64,000 nt of DNA from JAEUHM01 sp964538625 (GCA_964538625.1 CAZIGH010000006.1:1-64000); one strand, 5' to 3'; positions 7,774 through 15,150 are shown, counted from the stretch's first letter. Numbers and translations: made by a program. The notes: a model not told the origin generated them from the letters alone.

Positions 7774-8916
7774 TTAGCCTGCGGTGGGTTGGTCTTCTTC
7801 TTCGGCCTTTTTCTTGAGCAGCTCCTTGGCGAGTTTGAGATCGAACTCGAACTCCAAGGATGTGCCAATCGTTTCGGCCCATTTCGCCCGGAAGGGTTTG
7901 GCCGCCTCTTCGGTGAAGTTGCGGATGACTTGGCGGGAGGCGTCCGAAGCGAGGTCCACCTTCTCGGGGTTGCCACGCCGGGGAACGGAGTGCCATTTCT
8001 CATCGCCGAGATAACGCAGGTGGCAACCCTCGCGGAGAAAGAGTTCGATGTCCGTGGTCGCGGCCAGCAGGGCCAAGCCGAGCAGGTATTGGCGCAGGGC
8101 TCTTGTTTCCTCCTCCGATTCACCCGTGAGGGAGCGGAGGGCAACAAGGTTGACGGTGACGTCGCGCTGGATGCCGCCTTTGACGAGGACGCCGCCCAGG
8201 ACGCGACGATTCGATTTTGGATAAACCACTGCTGGCGCGTCCTTGAAGCCCTTTTTGGACAGAATTTCTGTGGCTGCCTTGCCTCTTTTTCCTGTGGCTT
8301 TGACAAGCTCGGCGTCCTGACTTTCATCAAGCAGCTTGTCAACAGAGTTGAACTGCGCGGCGGAATGCAGAACATCGACGTCCCAAGCGCGGATGATGCT
8401 GCGAACGAGGCGGGGAAGCTTTTCATTCGATCCGCGGGAGTCCCAGACGCCGAAGAGCAGGGAGGTGGGAGCGATGCAGCACAGAGGCGCGGCGTTGCCG
8501 GTTTTTTTCAGTTCTTGGAACGCAGCATCAATTTTGCCAGACAGATCTTTCGAGGATCGGACAACGGCATCGGCTCCGCGATGGGCCAGTTCGAGAAGGG
8601 AGATCGTGGTGTCGTCGTTGATCTTGATGCGGATCTGCGGAACGAGCCATTTGTCCTGATCCGCATCGGTGCAGATGAAGGCGGGCTCGATGCGGTTGGC
8701 CTGGGAGCCGACGCTATCCACGAGTGCGACCTTTGTGCCGTCCGACAGCGTGTCGATGTTATAGCCGATGTCGGCGTAAGTGGGCGGGTAGATGATGCAT
8801 GGGTCCGTGGCGGGATCGATGCACTCGACCGAGGTGAGGGTTTGCTTGAGGTGGAGAGCGACCGGTCCGTTGGTGTCGGTGGCCCAGGATTCGAGGGTGG
8901 CTTTGTCGATGTTCAT
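7774..8916 (-). CDS. csb1: Csb1 (Cas7), type I-G Cascade backbone subunit
   Basis: A 380-residue protein of the Csb1/GSU0053 RAMP family, the Cas7-type subunit that polymerises along the crRNA spacer. The start at 8916 (MNIDKATLESWATDTNGP) is preferred over the frame start at 9015, which would run back into cas8u2. Family-like features are the N-terminal strand with PVALHLKQTLTSVE, the VDSVGSQANRIEPAF segment, the FGVWDSRG motif in the middle and the RSLT segment. In type I complexes such subunits kink the guide at every sixth base, which matters for the mini-CRISPR guide described at 13222. Confidence 0.92.
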   Translation of the reverse strand: MNIDKATLESWATDTNGPVALHLKQTLTSVECIDPATDPCIIYPPTYADIGYNIDTLSDGTKVALVDSVGSQANRIEPAFICTDADQDKWLVPQIRIKINDDTTISLLELAHRGADAVVRSSKDLSGKIDAAFQELKKTGNAAPLCCIAPTSLLFGVWDSRGSNEKLPRLVRSIIRAWDVDVLHSAAQFNSVDKLLDESQDAELVKATGKRGKAATEILSKKGFKDAPAVVYPKSNRRVLGGVLVKGGIQRDVTVNLVALRSLTGESEEETRALRQYLLGLALLAATTDIELFLREGCHLRYLGDEKWHSVPRRGNPEKVDLASDASRQVIRNFTEEAAKPFRAKWAETIGTSLEFEFDLKLAKELLKKKAEEEDQPTAG

Positions 8917-8950
8917 GATGGTGTGGGTTCGTTGGGTTGGAGTTGTTGGT

Positions 8951-9850
8951 TCAGTTGGATTCCTCGAAGGGTTCCCGTTCTTCAGCATAGGCGATAGAAA
9001 GATCGCCACCATCATTCGGGGCTTCGAGAACGAGTTGAAAGGTTCTGGTTGAAAGGGGGGAGCTGCCCTGAAGTGCTAACCTTGCGAGAACGGGTGACAG
9101 CCACTGGTTCCAACACGCGTAGGTCCAGCGGGCTTTGTCATCCGTGGGAGAAGGTCTCGAGTGAGACAAGCCATAGACTGCGATCATCTCAACCAGCGGG
9201 TAGGTTGAGACCTGCACAGGGACCGTGCCAGAAGCCTTATTTATCCTGTCGGGTGAAAACCCAAGCCCAATGGCAGTCCAGTTGCGGCGAAGTTCAAGCC
9301 TGAAATTTGCAGCAACCTCCGCAGGGCTATTAAACGGGTTCTTGTATGCCTGGTGATTACGCACTGCTTCTTTAGCGGCATTTAGAATCTTGCTGAATCT
9401 AATCCACGCAGAGTTACCGTTGGTAGCGGTCCATAATTGAAAGCATGGACGTCCGGAGTCCAAATCGCACCAAGCATTGAAGATCAACTCTTGTTGGTCT
9501 CGCCTCGCCGAAATAGGAAGCAACGCGTTTCTTGCCTTCCCTTTGGCGTCAAAAAAGGCGCATGGAAAGGTTTCGGGTCGAATGTCTGTCGTTCCTTTGT
9601 CTCGCTCCAGAAAACTCGAGAAGGGACTAATCGAGGTGTAATCGGCTTTGATTAGAAAATCGATGGTTTCTTGGAACGGATTCGCCTCGAACGGCCCCGT
9701 GATGTGAAAACGGGTTTCTCCAGATGGGGAAGACCAGTCGAAGCGTCCTTCGGCGTCGCCAAGGAGGATTTCGGCAGCCTCGAGGAAACCCAGGCAGGCG
9801 AAGACCTGGCCTGGATTGAAAAGATCAACAGGAATGGAATGCTCGCTCAT
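8951..9850 (-). CDS. cas8u2: Cas8u2/Csb3 family, type I-G Cascade large-subunit-like protein
   Basis: A 299-residue protein whose N-terminus (IPVDLFNPGQVFACLGFLEAAEILLG) matches the family pattern of an aliphatic strand followed by NPGQ-FACLG-LE-A found in Csb3/Cas8u2. It is the probable PAM-recognising component of the complex. The start at 9850 (MSEHSIPVD) overlaps the cas3 stop by 4 bp; the longer frame would extend into cas3. Its presence, with no Csx17 (Cas8u1) in the window, places this locus in the cas8u2 branch of I-G. Confidence 0.85.
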   Translation of the reverse strand: MSEHSIPVDLFNPGQVFACLGFLEAAEILLGDAEGRFDWSSPSGETRFHITGPFEANPFQETIDFLIKADYTSISPFSSFLERDKGTTDIRPETFPCAFFDAKGKARNALLPISARRDQQELIFNAWCDLDSGRPCFQLWTATNGNSAWIRFSKILNAAKEAVRNHQAYKNPFNSPAEVAANFRLELRRNWTAIGLGFSPDRINKASGTVPVQVSTYPLVEMIAVYGLSHSRPSPTDDKARWTYACWNQWLSPVLARLALQGSSPLSTRTFQLVLEAPNDGGDLSIAYAEEREPFEESN

Positions 9851-12582
9851 GGTTGGGTCTGGGGAAGATCCGTTGATTGAGATGTGAGGTTGCGGGAGGC
9901 CTGCTGGTCGGCGGCGCGGAGGAGAGATTCCAGCCAGGCTAGGCCCCAAGGGCCCCAGCGCTTTTGCAGGCGGGCGAAGCGGCAGGCGATTTCGACGCCT
10001 TCGCCGCGCAGCTTGGTCGGTGGAAGATCGTCGCAGCCATCCAGACCGATGAACGGCCTGGCGAAGCCATGGTGGGCGGCGATGAGATGGAGAAGGAGTT
10101 CGCGTTCCTCCTTGGCAAGCAACAGCACCTCTGGGTGCTTTTTAGCGCGCAGCATGGAAACCAGTTCGTGGCGGTAGCCGCCGAGGCGGGATTGGTTGAT
10201 CGGGCCGCGGGTCTTGGCGTAGGGGCGGCCATCGCTTGGGGCGTTGAATGCGTCCTGCCAGCGGGGGGAGTTTTTACCTTCGTCATGAATGCGGGCCGCG
10301 AGGCAAAGGACGCGCGTCAGGGATTCCTCCAATCCGAGACGTTGGGCGATTCCGCGCATGCACGCTTCTGCCAAGGTTTGATGCTGCTGGAGAGACTGCT
10401 CGCCAGTGACAGACTGGTCGTCGGCGTCGCCGCTTTCCTCGCACCATTTGGAGATGAAAAGGAATGCGGTGGCAGGCTCGCCTTCGGATTCGTCGAGGGC
10501 GAATTTGGCGGTTGGGAGCCAGTCATTTTCTTCCGGCGGGCTGGTTGTGATGCGGAAGGGGACGATGGGGGGAGAAGTCTCGTGATCGAGCCACGGGTCG
10601 GGTCCATCGACGCAAGAGGCTGGATCGTTCTCTGAAGTATCCAACAAGCCTGAGGGAGCCAAGCCGCCGAGTCGTGCGTCGAGCACGAGGGTGTGGTGGC
10701 TGAGGCGGCGCTTGAGGGTTTCTTTCTGGCTTTTGTCGGCGCTCTCAAGCAGCAGGTCTTCAAGACTGAGAGGTTTGCCAACCGGCTCGCCGCTGGCATC
10801 CAGCAGGAAGCCGATGCAGGTGTCGGGCGACGGATGATTTCCTGAATTCTCGGGTTTGGCGAAGGCCTGGGCGCGCTTGGTGAGCCAGGAAAAGACCTCA
10901 TCGGAGCGTGTCTCAAGGACTTCGGTGATATGGATGGGGGCGGCATCGAAGTAGCGAGCGACATCTTTCGCGGCAAAGGGCTGTCCATCTGCAAAAACGG
11001 GTAGATGGACCCGCCAGGCGACGCGTGTTTGCGGAGCTTCGTCCTCGACCCAGCCGCGAAGCCAGGGGACGATGTCGGGGCGGCCCGTGTGCTCCTTGAG
11101 CGAGGTCATGGACCATGCTTCGATGAGCGGAAGAGACAGCGCCGGGCGCAGGGGCGGTTGGGTGGTGGCGGCATCGAGGGCTTCAGCGACCTTTTTATCC
11201 TGCCCGGAGCGGTCGCGAAGAACTCGCAGAGAGAGGGGCGAGGCGTCTTTACCTTCATCCACATCGGGAAGCAGGTCGAGAGGTGGGCGGAGGGTTCGGA
11301 TGCGTGCTGCTTTTTGCCGGAATTTTTCAACGAGTTTACGCTCGCTGTCATCGCGGTCGGCTTCCGACTTATCCAACGCCGCTTTCTCTTTGGCGCTGGG
11401 CTCCGGTTCCTTCTCCAAAAGGACGAGAATTCCGGCGTCACCATCGCCGCGACGATTGACGCGTCCGAGACGCTGGACCATGCGCTCCCATTCCACAAGG
11501 TCGCAGACCATGTGATCGGCATCTAGGTCCACGCCGACTTCGCCGGCGGAGGTGGCGACGAGGAACATCGGTTTTTCCGGGCGGTTCTTTGCGCCGGAGA
11601 ACCAACCCTGGTCTTGCAGTCGCTCGCCAGCCTCTTGGCGCTCGCGGACGCGGCGCGCGCCAACGAGGAGTTCGCAAACAATATCCTCCCCGGCTTGCTT
11701 GGCGGTGTTCTCGATGGCATCGGCGACTTTTTCGGCGTCTTTTCGCAAGTTGCAGAAGACGACGATCCTCTGCGGACTATCCGCTTTCGTGCGGAGCAGC
11801 CATGCCTGTTCCGCCATCCACGCAGAGAAGTCGGATTCGGAGTCGTGGGCTTTGCATGCAAGCGTTTTCCTGGCGGTGAGGCGTTTGCGGGTTTCCGTGC
11901 CTTCTGCCAAGTCGGCGTCGGTGAGGGTGTGGACGGTGTCTTTCTGCCTGCCGGTGGCGGACAGGGAGAGCACGCGGAAAGTGGGAATCGTGCCGCCTTC
12001 CGGCCTCAGACGCACGTCCCTGCGAGCCAAGGATTCCAAGAGGGCTTCGAACGGCGGGACCAAATGCGCCTCATCGAGCACGACGAGGGCATCCGCGCCC
12101 AAAAGTCCCGCATGGTAGGGGCGCATTTTGCGGCTGACGCCGTAACCTTCGAAGAGCAGCCGCGAACCGATCATGTCCACCGTGCCGATGATGATGGCGG
12201 GAGCGGAGGGATCCTCGAGCCACTCGCGATTGTCGAGGTGTTGCCCGCGAAGCGTGGAGATGGGAAGCGGCTTTTCGAGATCCAGCGCATTTTGGATTTC
12301 TGGATTGTCCTCGACGAATCGCCGCAATTTTTCTGCTTCCGCAGTGGCTTGATCCACCACGACTCGCCGGTCCACAACGTAGATGAGCCGTCTGGGAAGA
12401 TCCACCCCTGCCGCCCGTGCAATCAGCCAGATCGCCATGACGGCGGTTTTGCCCAAACCAGTTGGAATGTCAACAGCCTTCGGGAGCCGCTCGCCACTGG
12501 CCAAGCGGGAAAACAGCGCGTCCTGCCAAGGGAAAGGTTTGGAGCCGGTGAGGGACTCAAAAAGCTGTGAGAAGCTATTCAT
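9847..12582 (-). CDS. cas3: Cas3 helicase-nuclease with C-terminal HD domain
   Basis: A 911-residue Cas3 that unwinds and degrades DNA recruited by Cascade. Visible helicase motifs are Walker A IPTGLGKTA (about 39-47), DEAH (170-173), SAT (208-210) and motif VI QRLGRVNRRG. The HD nuclease is at the C-terminus, with His766-Asp767 (HDEGK), His805, His837-His838 (AAHHG) and a distal Asp892, the domain order usual for I-G Cas3. It is the first gene of the effector operon. Its ATG is separated by 121 bp from the divergent PIN toxin gene, and that gap contains the mini-CRISPR guide match. Confidence 0.95.
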   Translation of the reverse strand: MNSFSQLFESLTGSKPFPWQDALFSRLASGERLPKAVDIPTGLGKTAVMAIWLIARAAGVDLPRRLIYVVDRRVVVDQATAEAEKLRRFVEDNPEIQNALDLEKPLPISTLRGQHLDNREWLEDPSAPAIIIGTVDMIGSRLLFEGYGVSRKMRPYHAGLLGADALVVLDEAHLVPPFEALLESLARRDVRLRPEGGTIPTFRVLSLSATGRQKDTVHTLTDADLAEGTETRKRLTARKTLACKAHDSESDFSAWMAEQAWLLRTKADSPQRIVVFCNLRKDAEKVADAIENTAKQAGEDIVCELLVGARRVRERQEAGERLQDQGWFSGAKNRPEKPMFLVATSAGEVGVDLDADHMVCDLVEWERMVQRLGRVNRRGDGDAGILVLLEKEPEPSAKEKAALDKSEADRDDSERKLVEKFRQKAARIRTLRPPLDLLPDVDEGKDASPLSLRVLRDRSGQDKKVAEALDAATTQPPLRPALSLPLIEAWSMTSLKEHTGRPDIVPWLRGWVEDEAPQTRVAWRVHLPVFADGQPFAAKDVARYFDAAPIHITEVLETRSDEVFSWLTKRAQAFAKPENSGNHPSPDTCIGFLLDASGEPVGKPLSLEDLLLESADKSQKETLKRRLSHHTLVLDARLGGLAPSGLLDTSENDPASCVDGPDPWLDHETSPPIVPFRITTSPPEENDWLPTAKFALDESEGEPATAFLFISKWCEESGDADDQSVTGEQSLQQHQTLAEACMRGIAQRLGLEESLTRVLCLAARIHDEGKNSPRWQDAFNAPSDGRPYAKTRGPINQSRLGGYRHELVSMLRAKKHPEVLLLAKEERELLLHLIAAHHGFARPFIGLDGCDDLPPTKLRGEGVEIACRFARLQKRWGPWGLAWLESLLRAADQQASRNLTSQSTDLPQTQP

Positions 12583-12617
12583 GATCTGACAATGGCCATG
12601 TCTTGGAAAGTTTCAAG

Positions 12618-12659
12618 TTTTGTTTCTTAGAAGTGTTCAAGAGAAGATTTTCTATTTGC
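12618..12659 (+). promoter_or_regulatory. Putative binding site for the mini-CRISPR guide (PAM + seed match)
   Basis: Bases 12618-12620 (TTT) act as a possible TTN-type PAM, followed by a 39-bp stretch aligned to the mini-CRISPR spacer at 13258-13296. Positions 1-17 match at 14 bases; the mismatches are at 6, 9 and 12, and the next are at 18 and 19. In type I complexes every sixth guide base is flipped out, so only position 9 is a real mismatch through base 17. Beyond 17 there is no similarity, as expected for a binding but non-cleaving regulatory target. The site lies between the divergent cas3 and PIN genes and could repress either. Confidence 0.6.
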
Positions 12660-12669
12660 CAACTCGAGC

Positions 12670-12698
12670 TTGACATCTGACCCAACGAGTCGATGTCT
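12670..12698 (+). promoter_or_regulatory. Candidate promoter of the PIN toxin gene
   Basis: A perfect -35 box TTGACA is at 12670-12675. A weak -10 (ATGTCT, 12693-12698) follows after 17 bp. Transcription would start at about the ATG at 12704, giving a leaderless or near-leaderless mRNA, in line with the absence of a Shine-Dalgarno sequence. The guide match ends 10 bp upstream of the -35. Confidence 0.45.
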
Positions 12699-12703
12699 GG
12701 GCC

Positions 12704-13192
12704 ATGCTTTTCGCCGCAGACACCTCTGCGTTGGTCGCCTTGTCTTCGATAAGGCGGCTCGAGCTGCTGCGGAGGCTTGCTGACCAAATCTGGCTTCCAC
12801 CAGCCGTCGTGAAGGAGCTCATCACCGATGGGATGGGCTGGGGAAACGCCGCTCAGGCGCAGGAGGAGTTTGCCAAGGCTGAGTGGTTGCTGCCGTGGAC
12901 GACGGAGTTTAGCCGACTGGTTCCGTCCTCGAATAAGATTGGTCAGGGCGAGTTGGAGGCCGTCTCGCTTGCTCATGAGTTTAAGGGCACCTGTTTTATC
13001 GACGAGAGGCGCGGCAGAGCTTTTGCTGCACTCCACGGAGTTCCGGTGATTGGCGCTCTTGGAGTCCTTTGTCGCAGCAAATGGGAAGGAGCGCTGCCAA
13101 ACGTAAAGCCTTTGTTGATTGCCATGCAGCAGCGCGGCATATTCTACGATCCCGCGCTTGTTCAGAGGGTACTCGCCGACATGAGCGAATAG
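12704..13192 (+). CDS. PIN-domain toxin-like protein (DUF3368 family)
   Basis: A 162-residue PIN-like protein resembling DUF3368, the usual partner of UPF0175 antitoxins. Acidic residues fit the PIN active site: Asp6 (FAADTSAL), Glu38 (VVKEL), Glu83 (GQGELEA) and Asp100 (FIDERRGR). PIN toxins are Mg-dependent RNases. The start at 12704 places Asp6 where PIN proteins normally carry the first acid. No ribosome-binding site precedes it. It is divergent from cas3 and followed by the mini-CRISPR and then the UPF0175 gene, so the gene order is toxin first, the reverse of the common UPF0175-DUF3368 order. Both genes are on the strand opposite to the cas operon. Confidence 0.85.
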   Translation: MLFAADTSALVALSSIRRLELLRRLADQIWLPPAVVKELITDGMGWGNAAQAQEEFAKAEWLLPWTTEFSRLVPSSNKIGQGELEAVSLAHEFKGTCFIDERRGRAFAALHGVPVIGALGVLCRSKWEGALPNVKPLLIAMQQRGIFYDPALVQRVLADMSE

Positions 13193-13221
13193 ATTTCGAT
13201 TTTCCCAGCCCGCTGCGGAGC

Positions 13222-13332
13222 TGTTCCGCGTCTCCCTAGATGCGGCCCCGTTGAAGCTGTTTTTTCGAGGTGTTTGACGACCCGACAACGACTGATTCTT
13301 CCGCGCTTTAGCGAGTGCGGCCCCGTTGAAGC
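13222..13332 (+). CRISPR. Degenerate two-repeat mini-CRISPR (CreA/CreR-like guide RNA candidate)
   Basis: Two 36-bp degenerate copies of the array repeat (13222-13257 and 13297-13332) flank a 39-bp spacer (13258-13296). Both keep the last 12 bases of the canonical repeat (CCCCGTTGAAGC) exactly, plus the TT before the stem. The stem arms are changed yet still pair: CCGCGTCT with AGATGCGG (one G-U pair) and CCGCGCTT with GAGTGCGG (two wobble pairs). Repeat length and spacer length equal those of the main array. Orientation is plus, opposite to the main array and the same as the PIN gene that ends 29 bp upstream. The layout equals the repeat-spacer-repeat form of CreA and CreR RNAs. Confidence 0.85.
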
Positions 13333-13334
13333 GG

Positions 13335-13363
13335 TTGCAGTGGGCTGGGATTTCGGACATAAT
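13335..13363 (+). promoter_or_regulatory. Promoter of the UPF0175 antitoxin-like gene
   Basis: The -35 TTGCAG (13335-13340) and -10 CATAAT (13358-13363) are separated by exactly 17 bp. They begin 3 bp after the second degenerate repeat. Transcription would start near 13370, almost at the ATG at 13373, again suggesting a leaderless message. Confidence 0.6.
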
Positions 13364-13372
13364 AGGCATACC

Positions 13373-13627
13373 ATGACGCTGACCCTTGCCATTCCTGACG
13401 AGATCGCCGCAGAACTTGGAAACTCTAAGCAGTCGGTTGCCGCGAGGGTGAGGGCTGACTTGGCAGCGAACTACTACGAAGCACGCTTGATCTCGCTGGG
13501 GCGGGCAACCGAGATTTCCGGGCTGCGGCGGCCTGACTTTGAGGCGCTGCTTGCCCAAAGGCGCACCGTTCGGGACTACTCGGCTGAGGACTTGGCTGCG
13601 GATTTGGACTGGGCGGCGACTCGCTAG
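13373..13627 (+). CDS. UPF0175 family antitoxin-like protein
   Basis: An 84-residue protein beginning MTLTLAIPDEIAAEL, then AARVRADLAANYYEARLISLGRA, ISGLRRPDFEALLAQRRT and YSAEDLAADL. This order of segments is typical of UPF0175, whose members pair with DUF3368/PIN toxins. It likely binds DNA through its N-terminal helical part and neutralises the PIN protein at 12704. The start is fixed by the MTLTL beginning and the promoter 10 bp upstream. Its stop codon abuts the breakpoint of the truncated cas3 fragment at 13628. Confidence 0.85.
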   Translation: MTLTLAIPDEIAAELGNSKQSVAARVRADLAANYYEARLISLGRATEISGLRRPDFEALLAQRRTVRDYSAEDLAADLDWAATR

Positions 13628-13861
13628 TCTCAGGCGGCGGGGCCAGGGGGTTGGGGAGGGGGATTCGGCTGAAGCCGAAGCCACTTTGCGCTGGCGGTTC
13701 CAGAGCCAGGCGAGGACGACGGCGGCGGTTTTGCCTAGGCCGGTGGGGATGCTGATGAGGCGGCTGTGGCAGGGTTCCTCCGCCAGACGCTGCTGGTAGG
13801 CGTAGGGTGCTGCCTTACGGGTGGCGGTGGAAAAGAAGGCGGGATAATCATCCTGGGACAT
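13628..13861 (-). pseudogene. Truncated cas3, N-terminal fragment of a second lineage
   Basis: About 78 codons from MSQDDYPAFF at 13861 encode a Cas3 N-terminus with a Walker A motif (SIPTGLGKTAAVVLAWLWNR) and the following WPRRL segment. After that the similarity stops at the end of the UPF0175 gene, and the frame runs on as meaningless sequence to 12575. The fragment differs clearly from the intact Cas3 here (LASGERLPKAVDIPTGLGKT); its PYAYQQRLAEE and AWLWNR wording resembles Cas3 of another I-G branch, from memory. It is a remnant of an older cas3 cut by insertion or replacement. Confidence 0.8.
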
Positions 13862-13961
13862 AAGATTTGTAGCCGTGGCGGGAACTGGTTGGAGTGCAGC
13901 GTCTGACGCTAAACGGGCAGCCAACACTTGGCAAGGAGGGGTGAGGTGGGATGGGCGTTTT

Positions 13962-14474
13962 TTAAGCGGCTGTGGTGTGTGCTTGCCATGATGTGGGCCT
14001 TAACCAGTCCACCCGAAAGGTGCGCTGGCTCTGGCGCTGATGACACCAGCCGAGGACGTAAACCGGGGCGGTGTGGCGGGAATGAACGCGATAGACGAGG
14101 ATGGGGCTGAAGAGGCGGCTTTTCCCGGGCTGGGATCCGCGATGGTAGATGAGTTCCAGGGGGGAGTTCTGCTCGATGCAGCGGACTAGGAGACGGATGA
14201 GGGGTTCTTCACTCTCCCAGATGGGATGACGCTGGAGTTTCCTCCAATGTTGAAGCCAGGATGGGATTTCTGCATGATCTGCGGCCAGGGTAGGACATGT
14301 GGGCTGTGTGGAGGGAGCTGCTGGGTTTGTGATGGCTGTGGTGTTGGATGCTGGTTCGGTGTGCTGAGGGCTCTCGGTGGATGGCGCTGCACGGGGTATG
14401 ACGCAGTCTGGGTGTCCACCGGTGTTTCCTGCGAGGAGGGCGGTGAGGGTGCTGAGTAGGGTTCTGCGTTTCAT
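13962..14474 (-). CDS. WYL-domain-like protein with N-terminal export-like signal
   Basis: A 170-residue protein. Residues 80-170 (IRLLVRCIEQNSPLELIYH through VYVLGWCHQRQSQRTFRVDWL) follow the WYL fold pattern, including the YCH-R...RTFR-D core, which binds ligands in many transcription regulators near CRISPR and phage-defence loci. There is no helix-turn-helix. Instead the N-terminus is MKRRTLLSTLTALLAG, resembling a signal or Tat-type leader, followed by a Ser/Thr/Pro-rich linker. It lies 38 bp downstream of the VWA gene and just upstream of the cas3 remnant on the same strand. A cytoplasmic regulatory role would require a later start, and none is obvious. Confidence 0.6.
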   Translation of the reverse strand: MKRRTLLSTLTALLAGNTGGHPDCVIPRAAPSTESPQHTEPASNTTAITNPAAPSTQPTCPTLAADHAEIPSWLQHWRKLQRHPIWESEEPLIRLLVRCIEQNSPLELIYHRGSQPGKSRLFSPILVYRVHSRHTAPVYVLGWCHQRQSQRTFRVDWLRPTSWQAHTTAA

Positions 14475-14511
14475 GGCTGGTGCTGCGTTGTCGTTTGGCT
14501 GACTTGGCTTG

Positions 14512-15150
14512 TTACTCCTTGCCGCCTTCTTCTTCGACGATGTCGGAGAGGGGTTTTTGAAGGTCTGCCTGTTCCTGTTCGGTGAGGTCCGGGGAGGTCA
14601 TGCGGCGGAGGGCTCGGGCTTTCCTGCTGAAGGCGGCACCGGTGCTTTTGACTCCGCTCTGGCTGTAGCTGACGTGGCTGGTGTCGTACTGGGCGATGTT
14701 GATGGAGGCTGCGGTGGCGATGGCGTCCTGGTTGGCGGCGAGGAAGAGGAAGGTCCAGCCCTGGTTGCGCTTTTCTGCGATGAGGTCTGCGATGTGGGGC
14801 ATGGTGAACTGGTGGGAGGCGTTTTCCAGACCGTCGGTGAAGATGGCGAAGATGACTTGGGACTCTGGCGTGCTGTGGTGGGCGATGGTCTTGATGGTGC
14901 GTCCGATGGCATCCAGCAGGGCGGTGCTGCCGCGCGGGGTGTAGCGGGCGGCGGTGAGCTGCGGCACTTTTTCCAGTGGCAGGCGCTCGTGGTTGACTTC
15001 GTATTGGTCATCAAACTGGACGAGGGTGAGGTGGGCTTGGCCGGGGACCTCGAGCTGGGTGCGGAGGAAGTCATTGAAGGCGGAGACGGCGGCTTCTTCC
15101 ATTCCGGTCATGGAGCCGGAGCGATCAAGGATGTAGGCGAGGTGAGTCAT
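14512..15150 (-). CDS. VWA (von Willebrand factor A) domain protein
   Basis: A 212-residue protein. The start at 15150 (MTHLAYILDRSGSMTGMEE) places the metal-binding MIDAS motif DRSGS at residues 9-13, exactly as in short bacterial VWA proteins; the longer frame is proline-rich noise. The other MIDAS elements are the Thr in RGSTALLDA and the Asp in FTDGLENASH. The charged C-terminus follows the last helix. It probably mediates metal-dependent protein binding. It is followed by the WYL-like gene on the same strand; a link with the CRISPR locus is only positional. Confidence 0.85.
   Translation of the reverse strand: MTHLAYILDRSGSMTGMEEAAVSAFNDFLRTQLEVPGQAHLTLVQFDDQYEVNHERLPLEKVPQLTAARYTPRGSTALLDAIGRTIKTIAHHSTPESQVIFAIFTDGLENASHQFTMPHIADLIAEKRNQGWTFLFLAANQDAIATAASINIAQYDTSHVSYSQSGVKSTGAAFSRKARALRRMTSPDLTEQEQADLQKPLSDIVEEEGGKE

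Noticed and set aside
12575..13927. A 450-residue minus-strand frame crossing cas3 promoter, toxin pair and mini-CRISPR
   Set aside because: Only its first 78 codons look like protein (Cas3 N-terminus); the rest is the antisense of the plus-strand genes and repeats.
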